From contig JABACO010000004.1 in assembly GCA_013339895.1 (NCBI GenBank), forward strand, positions 10,123,683 through 10,187,682: a stretch of 64,000 nt of DNA, written 5' to 3'. Source of the stretch: Ephydatia muelleri. Its lineage: Eukaryota; Porifera; Demospongiae; Spongillida; Spongillidae. The position numbers were made by a program, and so were the translations under genes. Below, piece after piece: positions 22,218-32,334 of this stretch; the first letter of the stretch is position 1, and every line of letters starts with the position of its first letter. Below the pieces are notes generated by a model. That model did not search any database. It saw nothing but the letters and a program-made list of their open reading frames with translations, and was not told the origin of the DNA.

Positions 22218-22560
22218 CTGTTTTGTAATGGTCGTTGTTTTTGTTTGATTTACTTTTTCCTTTGTCAGTATATTACCATAATAAAAAATAATATGGCAGC
22301 AGCGCAATCATGGATACGAGCGTAGAAAGCGGAGAGGCATGAACGGAATTATACAAGAATATGAAAGAATAACATACTGTTTTACACTTGACAACATGTG
22401 TGTTATACAGAGTGTTATACATTCACATGTTATACATGTCGCGTGTATAGTGTCTCCATACGCAATGTTATACTCAAGAGTATAACGTGTGGAAAACATG
22501 TGGAAAACAAATGAATGCACGCTTTATACAGTACCGTATAACAATGCATTGTACACAGTG

Positions 22561-23228
22561 ATGTCAAAAGTCGACTGTTCCGAAGTGTGATAGTCTACTA
22601 TTCTGAGCCGCCCTCAAGTATCTGTGGTACTGCTATCACTCGATCGGTACATCCCCTGTCAGTTGTGTTCCAAGCCCTAAAATTCTTCATGTCTCCACTC
22701 TTTCTGTGGACAGCATAACGAGAAAGAGAGGTCTGGAAAAACAAGCGGAACGTGCATGGAGTGTCAGACATACCAGAGGGTGAGGTCAAAGTGGAGGTGG
22801 CTGGGTGCATGCCCCAGAATGGCAGGGATAGCAAACAGTAATGTGATGCCTGCATTGATGGAAGCGCAGGGCTTGCAGTGGTATTCTGCTGCACATGTCA
22901 TGAGTTGCTTTGTTCCTGCTGCAAAGTTTTACACGTATACATGTATGTATAACATTGTTTTGCCATTTTGTTTCCCCCTTCTACTTTTACGCTTTCCCTA
23001 TTATGGTAGTACCTGCATTCTGTGGTGAGATCAGTGCACTACCACATCCTACAGCAGTTAGATGTACCATCGTGCAGCAGTGTGGACAAACGTTGGCTGC
23101 CACAAATTGGACCCATTTGATCAGACCAGACAATGCACCCACACACACAATTAAAGCAATAATGCATGTGGGTTGTCCCAGAAGAATAAGCAAAATAGGA
23201 CAGCATCTGGGATGGAGCGCGCAGGTCA
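22561..23228 (+). repeat. Right part of host repeat split by CACTA insertion
   Basis: Starts ATGTCAAAAGTCGACTGTTC and matches 31112-31768. It contains the B-box-like fragment listed below and ends where the inverted RhoBTB unit C begins. Confidence 0.85.
22761..22943 (+). pseudogene. B-box-like zinc-finger fragment (locus 1)
   Basis: The frame reads an in-frame TAA, then CDACIDGSAG and FCCTCHELLCSCCKVLH. The spacing Cys-x2-Cys, about 11 residues, Cys-x2-Cys, Cys-x2-Cys, His resembles a B-box of TRIM-type proteins. The copy at 31329-31511 has TCA where this one has TAA. There is no start codon and no RING or coiled coil, so it is an exon fragment carried in a repeat. Confidence 0.4.
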
Positions 23229-24019
23229 GGACTGTTGTATTCAGTATGTGGAGCATCGGTATACCCCTTACCTGGTTACACGCTAGTCACAAGGATATTT
23301 GTATTGTGCCTTCCTCATAGATATCTACTCCCTGAGGTAACTCAATATCAGAATTAGTTAGCAAACTGGTATACGAAATAATTTAGTAACTACATCAAAT
23401 TACCTTTTGAAATTACATTGATAACGTGACCAATTATTCAAAATTAAGGAAATGTTGAATGCAAATACCTTTAATAAGTTAAGCAAAACTCTAGTTATTT
23501 TAGCTCAAAATTGAGTTTCTTTTAAAGTTAGATCAGTTGATTTCTTCCATCATGAATTGATATAACAATAATTACTGCAATAATTTTGTTTTACTTTGGT
23601 TAGCATACTGTAATTATTATTTATTGGAAATTAATACACCTGAGATTTATAAACTGCGTTTTTCTTCATTTTACGTGTAATTACTTTGCAACTTATAAAT
23701 TTGTTTTCTCTATTATGATATGACTAGCGAGTGTATTGATAAACCTAAAATCATTTAACTCACTAATTTTAACAATGTGTAGTAATAATTTCAAAACAGT
23801 TGTGCTCATTCAGAAATACCCTGCCTCCGACTGGTAGATATCACAATATGCCATGTGTGTATTTGTCACCAAATGCTAGCAACTACAAAGCAAACACATC
23901 GGAAGTCCATGAGAGAAAGGTAAAAATGAAAAAGCAGAGTTATGGATAGTCTGGATCAGTCCTCCAGGAACCTCCCACTTGTTGCATAAAATAGTTTCTT
24001 CATAGAAGGACTGTCACAG

Positions 24020-26836
24020 TCACATCAAAGAGCATCTTTCAGAAGACCTTCCCCTGCCTCCAATAGCTAATGGGTCTTCACTCTCATCCACCTTGTACTT
24101 CTTCCTGTACTCCTCCATAGCCTCCAGATAGGACACTGGTGGCCATTGGTGTGCCTGAATGTATGAGAGGTTGTTACCAGTGAGGAGGGAGAACTCTGGC
24201 TTTGAGGAGAATGCTGTATAGTTACTGGAGATAAAGTGCAGACACCAGGCACACAGCTGGTTAGCATTGTGCAGCTGTGTTGTTAGCAGGAGGGCTACAA
24301 ATAGAAAAAGTTAGGCAATAAATAAGATGACTCCAATGTGAAGGAAATGAATGGGTGTATACATAGTTAGTGTTGAATAAGCATGTGGAGAGATGCTGAT
24401 GGGATACAATACTACCTATGCTCAGTGACTTCAGACCTTTGCAGGTAAGTTACATGTATGTATCTGCTAGTTGTATGTGGAGTGGCGCGCATCCTCTGGT
24501 GCCATGTGTTGCATCAATGATGTCACATGGTGTCATGTGTTGATGTCACATGGTGTCATGTGTTGCATCAATAGTGTTATTGTGTCATGTGTTGCATCAA
24601 TAGTGTTATTGTGTCATGTGTTGCATCAAAGATGTCACTCGGAATCATGTGTTGCATCAATTGTATCACATGTTATGTTGTGCATCAATGGGTGTCATGT
24701 TTTGGCACCAATGAGTGTCACATGGTGTCATGTGTTGTGTCAATGGAGTACGAGGGTAGTGGTATGTGGGAAGGGGTATGAGAATAGTGGTAAGAGGGTG
24801 TGAGGGTAGGTTATGAGGGTAGGTGTATGTAGGGTATGGTATGAGGGTAGTGGTATGAGGGATGAGGGTAGGGTATGAGGGTAGTGTTATGAGGGTAGAG
24901 TAGAGGGTTGTGGTATGAGGGTTATGAGAGTAGGTGTCTGAGGGTAGGGTATGACGGTAGGGTCTGAGAAGTAGAGTGTGGGGTCAGTAGTCTGGGGTAT
25001 GAGGGGTAGTGGTATGAGGGTAGGGTATGAGTGAGTTGGGGTGAGGTTAGTGTCATGGGGTATGAGGGTAGTGGTATGAGTAGGGTATGAGGGTAGGTTT
25101 ATGAGGGTAGGGTATGAGGGTAGAGTATGGGGGTCGTGGTATAGGGTATGAGATTAGGTGTGGACGGTGGGTATGAGGCTGTGTACTGCGCTTTGCGGGT
25201 AGGTCGGTTCGGGTCGGGTCTGGTCGGTCTGGGGCGGGTCTGGGTGGTTTTTCTTGTTGGTCTGGTCTGAGGGTGGGTTGGGGTAGGGTATGAGGGTAGG
25301 GTATGAGGGTAGGGTATGAGGAGGGTAGGTACGAGGGTAGTGGTACGAGAGAAGGGGTATGAGGGTAAAGGCAGTTTTACTTACAAATGACATCAATGTC
25401 AGCTAGAGGTAAGGACTCTGAAGTGGTACTGTCCACCTCATTTTTTAGGTACAGCTCACAGAGGGAGGTCAGCCTGGGCATCATATGCTCATTAAAGAGC
25501 TCCAGAATTCCCACAGCATCACCCTTCTCAATACAGTGTAGAGGTATTCCAGGAAAGCCAACACGTTTTCATATGTAATGTCATGAAGCTCCACCTAAAT
25601 AGCAATGTTAAGGTAGCACATTTCAACACAGTACGTGTAACAACTACATGTATGCTAAAATTAACAGTAAATGTATCCTAATCAATGCCTTGTTGAGCTC
25701 TCTTGTTGCTCTACACACCTGCAATGTACATGAATATGTTTGGGGTGATGCCCTCAGCAACGAGACACCAATATCCCCACCCTCTCCCTCCAACTCTATC
25801 TGCTCACCTCTGACCTATCACCTTCAACAAAGCCACCTCTAAACATCGCAGACAGTACATCACATCTCGCCAAGAAGACCACTTTGTGAGCATGAATGGT
25901 CTCCCCTTCCACCACAAGGCGAATATCAGAGAGAAGGGGCTGGTTCAGGAGCAGCTACTTGGCGATCTCCCTTTTCCTGTCATTCAACCATGTCCCTATG
26001 CTAAGATTGAAAGGTATGAACTCATCTTCATTCTTGGCTTTTTCACGTATGGTCTGCAGCTCTGGAAGATTGAACAATTCAGCAGCCTTCATGGTCTCAT
26101 CCATAAAGGTGCTCTTGGCCTCGAGCTCCACAATACTTGTATAAAGGAACTCCAGACATCTCAGGAAGGGGACATCTGAGATCAGAGTTTCATCCAGTGT
26201 GATCTTAGTGGCCAGCTTACCAGAATTACCACTAATACTGATGAAGGAAGCATGTTTGGAGAACTGCCCAGGTACTTAAATGGTAAACTAACCTATATAG
26301 TATGTCCTTCAGTCCCGCCACTTTCCCACCACAGATGTCTCTGGAGTCAATTCCTGCATGCGTTCCAAGTTGGAGCCTCTCCAAGGCTAGTAGCTTTAAT
26401 TGGGTCTTCGATGCCAAACACTCTCCTAAACATGTCTGATGCACCACAAAAGACATACTTGTGGGCGTGGTACACCTTTGGGCCCAACAGAAAAATGACA
26501 TCGGAGTGGTCCTCACAATTAACCAGCCTTTTCCAGTCTGCAAGAAAAGTTGATGTGCTGACATTTATCAAAGGAGCCTTCTTGTTCTCTGGCAGTGTGG
26601 GTGGAGAAGGGATGGCTGGCTCTGATGTGGTGTCTGTAGTTCTATGTGTGTGTCAGTGTGTGTGTGACCATCAAGTACACATGTCAAGGAGACCTGTCTT
26701 CTCTTCCTGAACCAATTGAACCTTTTCCTATCAGAGGTGTGGCGTGAACTGTTCAAAGCAGCTCTCACTGCATACTCCATTACATTGCTGAGGTCACTTT
26801 GAGTGAGTGTGCTGCATTCAAAATAGCCAACAGCCC
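24020..26836 (-). pseudogene. RhoBTB copy C, inverted pseudogene
   Basis: Read on the minus strand, the exon equivalents are 26698-26836, 26293-26641, 25808-26237, 25385-25594 and 24020-24294. The first has lost both splice sites (acceptor AG to AC, donor GT to AC), although its frame is open. The second has a 7-base deletion near 26360 that shifts the frame. The third has a Gln-to-TAG stop at 25955-25957. The fourth lacks 10 bases (210 against 220). The fifth is open and still ends CSLM. The upstream start exons are absent: homology stops near 27480. Its lesions differ from those of copy B, so the two decayed independently. Confidence 0.9.
24486..25375 (-). repeat. Intronic minisatellites of copy C (inverted)
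   Basis: 24486-24745 holds the inverted GATGCAACACATGACACCAT array. 24745-25375 is an expanded GGTATGAGGGTAG array, much longer than in the other copies, with a G/T-rich degenerate patch around 25190-25270. Confidence 0.85.
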
Positions 26837-27480
26837 GTGAACATTGAAGGAATAGGGTGGAAGATGTAATGTGTCTATTACAAATTAAAACAATTGCTAT
26901 ATCCAATTATAATATTATGCTTTGGGATACGATACCAATGTACAGGATGTAGGCCTTGGTATCGATAATTGTCCGATAATCGCATCATACATAAAGCTGT
27001 ATGTCACTTACAGTCTCAGAAAGTCTTCAAAAAACATTGCCAAGTCTTCAGACCATAATTGCAGGAAACAACAGCTTGTCTTTATGCATAATAAAATAGG
27101 TCTTTTTGCAGTACCTGTAATGCATGTAGTACATGTGATAAACATGGTGATAAACCATCTGTGGTTGTGGGTGTGCAATGTGCACTGAGACCAGTTTGCA
27201 ATTGTTTTATTCGTTTTTCTAGTTGTGTAGTGATGGAACTAGTGGCATGGATAACTTACCTCTACTTCTTTCAAAGGAATTGAGGTGTGAGTGGGTGGAC
27301 ACAGCTCAAGTAGGAACAGCTACGAAAGAGAGACAAACCCTCCTTTGTTGATTTCTTTTCCTCTACAATTGTACCTGGAAACACCAGCTACATCCTTGGA
27401 ACAGCTTTGTTACAACTACCTTTACCCTTTACTCGCCGTTCTATTTCATCACTTTACACTGATGGAACCTGTTGATTGGT
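26837..27480 (-). repeat. Upstream intron part of unit C
   Basis: Inverted copy of the intron segment also found at 15.58-16.25 and 45.66-46.33 kb. Homology ends at about 27480 after GTTGATTGGTAGA. Confidence 0.8.
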
Positions 27481-28057
27481 AGAACACACCATCCTATCCG
27501 TATAATATCTATGACAAAACACACAATCATGTTATTGTGTGTATGTGTGTGTAAGGATGTGATTTTATGGTTATTCAAATATTATTTAGATATCCGGGTG
27601 GGGTGTGACAATATGGCAGGTGTTTTGAGATAATTAATATGGCATATGAATTTGCGTAGCTGCATGGATGCATGTATGAAGTGGGTTTGTTCTTTTAAGA
27701 CACTGCATCAGACACTAGTAAGAGTTTATATCTAAGTCAGAAATGGGATTATGATCAATTACATTCAAACCATGGCAAAGTATTACATATTTAGGTTGTT
27801 TGTATGTGATGTGTTTTGGTTCAAAAGCCTTGAGTATCCCTGGAGGATTAATATTGTATTTGTTCAAACAACTGCTGGAAGAGAGGTAGATGTAGTTAGC
27901 TATGTGTGTTGCAATACATGTAGCTCTTGGTGCGAATTTAAAATGTATTGCCCTGTTGATGCTAGAATGTGATGGGTAAAACTTATTTGGTAGCCTGAAG
28001 GTTTAATCAGGTTGCTAGGTGTTTTCCAGTGTTGCATCAGTATTTAGGTTTTTTGTT
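27481..28057. other. No gene recognised
   Basis: A/T-rich spacer. A 73-codon plus frame at 27751-27972 has no recognisable features. Confidence 0.35.
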
Positions 28058-28290
28058 ACTAGTGCGCATGCGTAACCGAGGTGAAATGTTGTTGCATCTT
28101 ACTTTCAGTTTAAGTGAAAAAAATTATGATCATTTTGTTTTTGGCTTCAAAACGGGTGTCTAAACATGGTTTCACTTTTAAATTTGTTCATTTGTTATGT
28201 TTATTGAAGTTAATTAAGCATCGTCAATAACTTGTAAATGAAATGATGTAAACACATTTGCCTAACCTCAAGTTGTTAGTTTCTAAATAT
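28058..28290 (+). repeat. Solo terminus of the long-TIR element
   Basis: Starts ACTAGTGCGCATGCG and ends CCTCAAGTTG. It matches 3320-3536 and, reversed, the start of the window. Here and at the window start, the sequence just outside CAAGTTG is TTAGTTTCTA, suggesting the true terminus may extend into it. Confidence 0.75.
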
Positions 28291-28960
28291 TAGATTTTTT
28301 TCATACTCCTATCAAAAGTTATTACCGTTCAAAAGGCATTGCGTTACCCAGTATATCCAGAAAATTACACTGTTGGCAAACCTGGTAAATGTTTCGCAAC
28401 CAAAATTGTACCAGGTGGTGTAATTATGGCTACCAAAGAATGTACCACCTAGTACAATTACTGCGTGCCAGACTGCAGTTGTTCAGTGTGGGGAAGCTGT
28501 ACCGTGATAAACCTTGTATATTGTGCATGTGTGACAGGAAGCATATGCGAGTATGCAATCTCTTGTTTGATGTCATCTTATCCACCCCCTCCTCTCCAGC
28601 GCAGAGCGTTGGTGTAGGGAATTGGGTCCACCTACAGCATTGTGTGTGCGCATCTTAGACACTGTCAATGGCTACTAATAAAGGTAGATATGAGGATGGT
28701 AGGTTTTCCATGTATGAATGTTGTGGGAAATCATTCATTGGTAAGGGTGTAGCGCGTCCGCACTAGTCCCAGCAACAGTCAGTAACCAGAATGTCATGTA
28801 CCACAAACACACAGGTATATATATATATGCAAAGGTATATCTAGATCTTTCTAGATCTTTCTAGATCTTTCTAGTGTGTGTGCATTTCATGTGCTTGGTT
28901 AACACCAGAGGTGCAAAGTAACTGGCACTACACTTTACACTCGTCACCCTCTCTTCTGAG
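28291..28960. other. Unassigned; short GATCTTTCTA repeats
   Basis: An open plus frame at 28389-28658 has many cysteines but no known pattern. Three tandem copies of TCTAGATCTT lie at 28838-28872. The stretch from about 28747 to 28942 could be a Ty3 long terminal repeat on the minus strand: it begins TG after a purine-rich AGAAGAGAGGG and ends CA. With the other end of the retrotransposon missing this cannot be tested here. Confidence 0.25.
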
Positions 28961-28961
28961 C

Positions 28962-30656
28962 TCAGTACCCAAATCTCACTGGTGCATGCCTGTCTCTGGT
29001 AGGGTATCTTCTTTCAGGTTGTGGTTCTGGTTCTGTCGGTAGTTCCTCTGTTGGAAGTGCAGGCTCCTCAAAGTGGTCTACGCCTGGTGCTTCCCATGAC
29101 TGTGCACCGCTGTTTGCCAGTGTGGCTGGAGGTGGTGTGGTTCCTGGGTGGGACTTAGTTGTATGCTGAATTTGTCTCGGCAGACGATTAATGTGTACCA
29201 CTTTTTTCCGAACTCCATCTGAAATCTCCACCGTGACTGGTGACTTCAGGCTCTTTATGATCCAGTTCCCCTCCCATCGCGGATCTAGTTTGCCTGCTGT
29301 AGGCACTGATAACCACACCCGATCCCCAGCTTTGAAGAGCCTCTCTTCAGAATGTCTGTCGTAGTTGACTTTCTGCCTGTGTGCAGACTCGGCAACATGG
29401 GCCTCCACGAGGTCCTGTAGCTCAGCCATTTTAGCCTGCAATACTGCCTGGTAGGATGTGGCTTCATATCCTCTAGCAGGGGTAATGGTGTTTGGCTGTG
29501 GATGCCTTCCGTACATCAGCTGGAATGAGGACACTCCAGTGGAGGTGTATGTAGCAGTTCTGTATGCATACAGAGCCAGTGGTAGATGCTGTTCCCAATC
29601 TTCCTGTCTCTCCACGTATGTTCGCAGCAACTGCAGTAACGAGCAGTTAAACCTCTCAACCATTCCATCACCCTGTGGGTGATAGAGTGTGGTGCGGCTT
29701 TTCACTACCCCAAAGGCATCTAATGTACTCTGGACAACACTGCTTTCAAAGTTTCGACCTTGATCGGAGTGCACAATTTCTGGGATGCCATACGTACAGA
29801 AAAGCTTCACCAGTTCTGCTTTGATTCTCACTGCTGTCTGGTCTTTGAGGGGTCTGGCATCTGCCCATTTTGTGAAGTAGTCCTGTATGACCAGGAGATA
29901 TCTGTTGTTCTTGGTAGACACAGGTACTTCCAGGATGTCGATTGCGATCATCTGCCATGGTCGTCCAATTGGAATGTTTGTCAGTGTTGACCTAACTGGC
30001 ATAGGTAGTTTGGCCTTCTGGCATGTGACACATTCCCTGCAGTACCTGTCTACGTCTTGGGCTATGTTTACCCAATATGCCTCCTGCCGTATTCTTTCCC
30101 ATGTCTTCAGTGTTCCCTGATGACCTGCTGTAGGAGAATCATGGCATAGGCTCATGGCCTTCTGGTACAGAGCTTCTGTTAGCACAGGGACCAGAATGGT
30201 GTCAGATGTGGGACCTGGCTTGTATCTCCTGCAAACAATACCATCTACTACCTCCAGTTGTGACCATAACTGGGCATATTGTCTCATTGTTGGTCGCTTC
30301 CAGTTTTTGAGTGGGGTTTGTTGTGAGTTGAGTGCAGTGTACAGCTGTTGGATTGCATCATCCTGTTTCTGAGCTTTCTTCAGTTCTTCTGGTGTGAAAC
30401 CAGCATACACTGTGGTCATGGCTGCATGAGGTGTTTCCATTTCTTGTTCTCTTCTTGACAGTGCATCCGCATTTCCATTCGCTATTCCTTTCCTGTACAC
30501 AATCTCAAAACTGAATTCCTGTATTGCATGAGCCCAGCGACACAGGAGGCCCTCCATCTTCTGCGCTGCAAGCCACTGCAGTGGGGCGTGGTCTGTCATG
30601 AGTTGAAATGTGCGGCCCAACAGGTAGTGTTTCATCGCCACACAATGGCTAGACAT
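28962..30656 (-). pseudogene. Ty3 pol: RNase H end and integrase
   Basis: A 564-codon frame. Residues 1-70 are the end of RNase H (TDHAPLQWL, GNADALSR). Residues about 170-212 are the HHCC zinc domain (CHDSPTAGHQG to CRECVTCQ). The integrase core shows the catalytic triad: Asp in IAIDILEVP (about 240), Asp in VHSDQGRNFES (about 297) and Glu in GMVERFN (about 334). The C-terminal part has DRVWLSVPTAGKLDPRW and VHINRLPR, a GPY/F-like module, then a Pro/Glu-rich tail. The integrase itself appears intact. Because the element is truncated and frameshifted upstream, it is treated as a pseudogene. Confidence 0.93.
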
Positions 30657-31019
30657 TCCCGTTGGATCACACTGTAGTTAGCTTCTGCTCTGGTGAGTGT
30701 GCGACTGGCATAGCCAATCACTCGCTGTTCTTGTTCCAGGACTGCCCCCAACCCTACATTGCTGGCATCTGTCTGTAACACCATAGTGCTGGCTTCTGTG
30801 CCAAACGACGGGAATGACAGAACTGGTGCCTTTGTCAGGCAAGCCTTCAGCCTCTTAAATGACTCCTCGCATTCTTGTGTCCATTGGAAGAGAGCATCTT
30901 TCTGAGTTAGCTGGTGTAGGGGAGCTGCAATGTCAGCAAACTTATCGATGTACTTGCGATAGTACGAAGCGAGTCCAACAAATCTCCGCACCTCTGCTTC
31001 GTCTCTTGGCTGGGGCAGG
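30632..31019 (-). pseudogene. Ty3 pol: RT connection and RNase H start
   Basis: A frame beginning RRFVGLASYYRKYIDKFAD and continuing through FQWTQECEESFKRLK and LQTDASNVGLGAVLEQ to CLAIVWR, where a one-base shift ends it. The conserved 'TDAS..G.GAVL' holds the first RNase H Asp. The reverse-transcriptase palm (YxDD) is absent because the element is cut at 31019. Confidence 0.9.
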
Positions 31020-31768
31020 CGCTATCTTAATCTTTTCCCATCAGCAACGCCTATACATGTAACCAAGTTTACTTTTGCAATTGGGTCAGGGAACCTAAAA
31101 TAACAATGAACATGTCAAAAGTCGACTGTTCCGAAGTGTGAAAGTCCACTATTCTAAGCCGCCCCTGTAAAGCTAAAGTATCTGTGGTACCGCTATCACT
31201 CGATCGGTACATCCCCTGTCCAGCTGTGTTCCAAGCCCTAAAAAGAACACAGAATTCTTCATGTCTCCACTCTTTCTGTGGACAGCATAAGGAGATAGAG
31301 AGGTCTGGAACAACAAGCGGAACGTGGAGTGTCAGACATACCAGAGGGTGGGGTCAAAGTGGAGGTGGCTGGGTGCATGCCCCAGAATGGCAGGGATGGT
31401 GAAAAGTCATGTGATGCTTGCATTGATGGAAGCGCAGGGCTTGCAGTGGTATTCTGCTGCACATGTCATGAGTTGCTTTGTTCCTGCTGCAAAGTTTTAC
31501 ACGTACATGTATAACATTGTTTTGCCGTTTCGTATTACTCTCCCTATTAGTCATTATGGTAGTACCTGCATTCTGTGGTGAGATCAGTGCACTACCACAT
31601 CCTGCAGCAGCTAGATGTACCATCGTGCAGCAGTGTGGATAACCATATATGCTGCCACCAATTGGACGCATTCGGTCAAACCAGACAACGCAAGCAGTAA
31701 TGCATGTGGGTTGTCCCAGAAGAGTATGCTAAATATAGGACAGCATCAGGGATGGAGCGTGCAGGTCA
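31015..31768 (+). repeat. Host repeat, uninterrupted copy (locus 2)
   Basis: Matches 19744-19833 joined to 22561-23228, without the 2.7-kb CACTA insertion. The junction ATG is at 31112-31114. It abuts the truncated Ty3 element directly. Confidence 0.88.
31329..31511 (+). pseudogene. B-box-like zinc-finger fragment (locus 2)
   Basis: Open frame with CDACIDGSAG and FCCTCHELLCSCCKVLH, the better copy of the fragment at 22761-22943. It has a B-box-like cysteine/histidine spacing. There is no start codon and no partner domain. If real, it is one exon of a TRIM-like or other zinc-binding protein. Confidence 0.4.
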
Positions 31769-32334
31769 ACCTCCGTATTTGCTGTATACACCGCATTACC
31801 TAAACTGCAGATGGAGTTCTTATGTAGCCACAACTGTAAGGTCTGCACCCGTAGTAAGTTTACACAACGCAACCTGAGCCCATATCAAAGACAATTGTGA
31901 AAGAGTGAAACAGTCCAGGCCAGCGAGCTCCTGCGTGCAATCATAGATAGCAAAGTCTACTTCACCTATTTACACGCAACACAGGATTGCAACAGTGTTC
32001 TCTACTTATACGCATACGAAGTAGGCCTATAGTACTTTGTCTCGGATTGGAATGAAGACCGATCACGTGCATATTGTGTAAGGTCCTCCGTGCATCTGGC
32101 CATGGCAAGTACAGTGGAAGCTCAAACTGCTGAGGAAGCCAAAAGGACTTGACTTTACTGTGAAATTATTCCTTGGTTTAACAATTGATTTAAAATCCGT
32201 TGTAAAATCAATAACTGATTCGACGCGTTTTTTTGCTGTGAGGGTATGCTACGCCAGATTACTTACAAGTACACATCCATATTTATACGAGTACAGTTCA
32301 TAGTCCCGTTCATGGTACCGGTACTAGTAGAAGC
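31769..32334. other. No gene recognised; hAT target region
   Basis: Non-coding by inspection. It ends with GAAGC at 32330-32334, the left target-site copy of the hAT insertion. Confidence 0.45.

Larger units (their letters stand above)
19834..22560. mobile_element. CACTA/EnSpm-type DNA transposon
   Basis: A 2727-bp insertion begins CACTGTGTA and ends TACACAGTG, a 9-bp perfect inverted repeat. It is flanked by the trinucleotide ATG (19831-19833 and 22561-22563). The related sequence at 31112-31114 has a single ATG and no element, which is an empty site. CACTG termini with 3-bp duplications are hallmarks of CACTA/EnSpm elements. Both ends are rich in short GTTATAC/GTATAAC motifs, like CACTA subterminal repeats. 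It carries two divergent short genes (20874-21407 minus; 21454-22217 plus) but no complete transposase, so it is probably a non-autonomous derivative. Confidence 0.85.
28962..31019 (-). mobile_element. Ty3/gypsy retrotransposon, 5'-truncated
   Basis: Two minus-strand frames cover the end of reverse transcriptase, RNase H, integrase and the integrase C-terminus of a Ty3/gypsy polyprotein. The order RT-RNaseH-IN is diagnostic for Ty3 rather than Copia. Coding starts abruptly at 31019 in the RT connection region, where the host repeat begins, so gag, protease and most of RT are gone. The two frames are offset by one base at about 30640. Confidence 0.95.
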
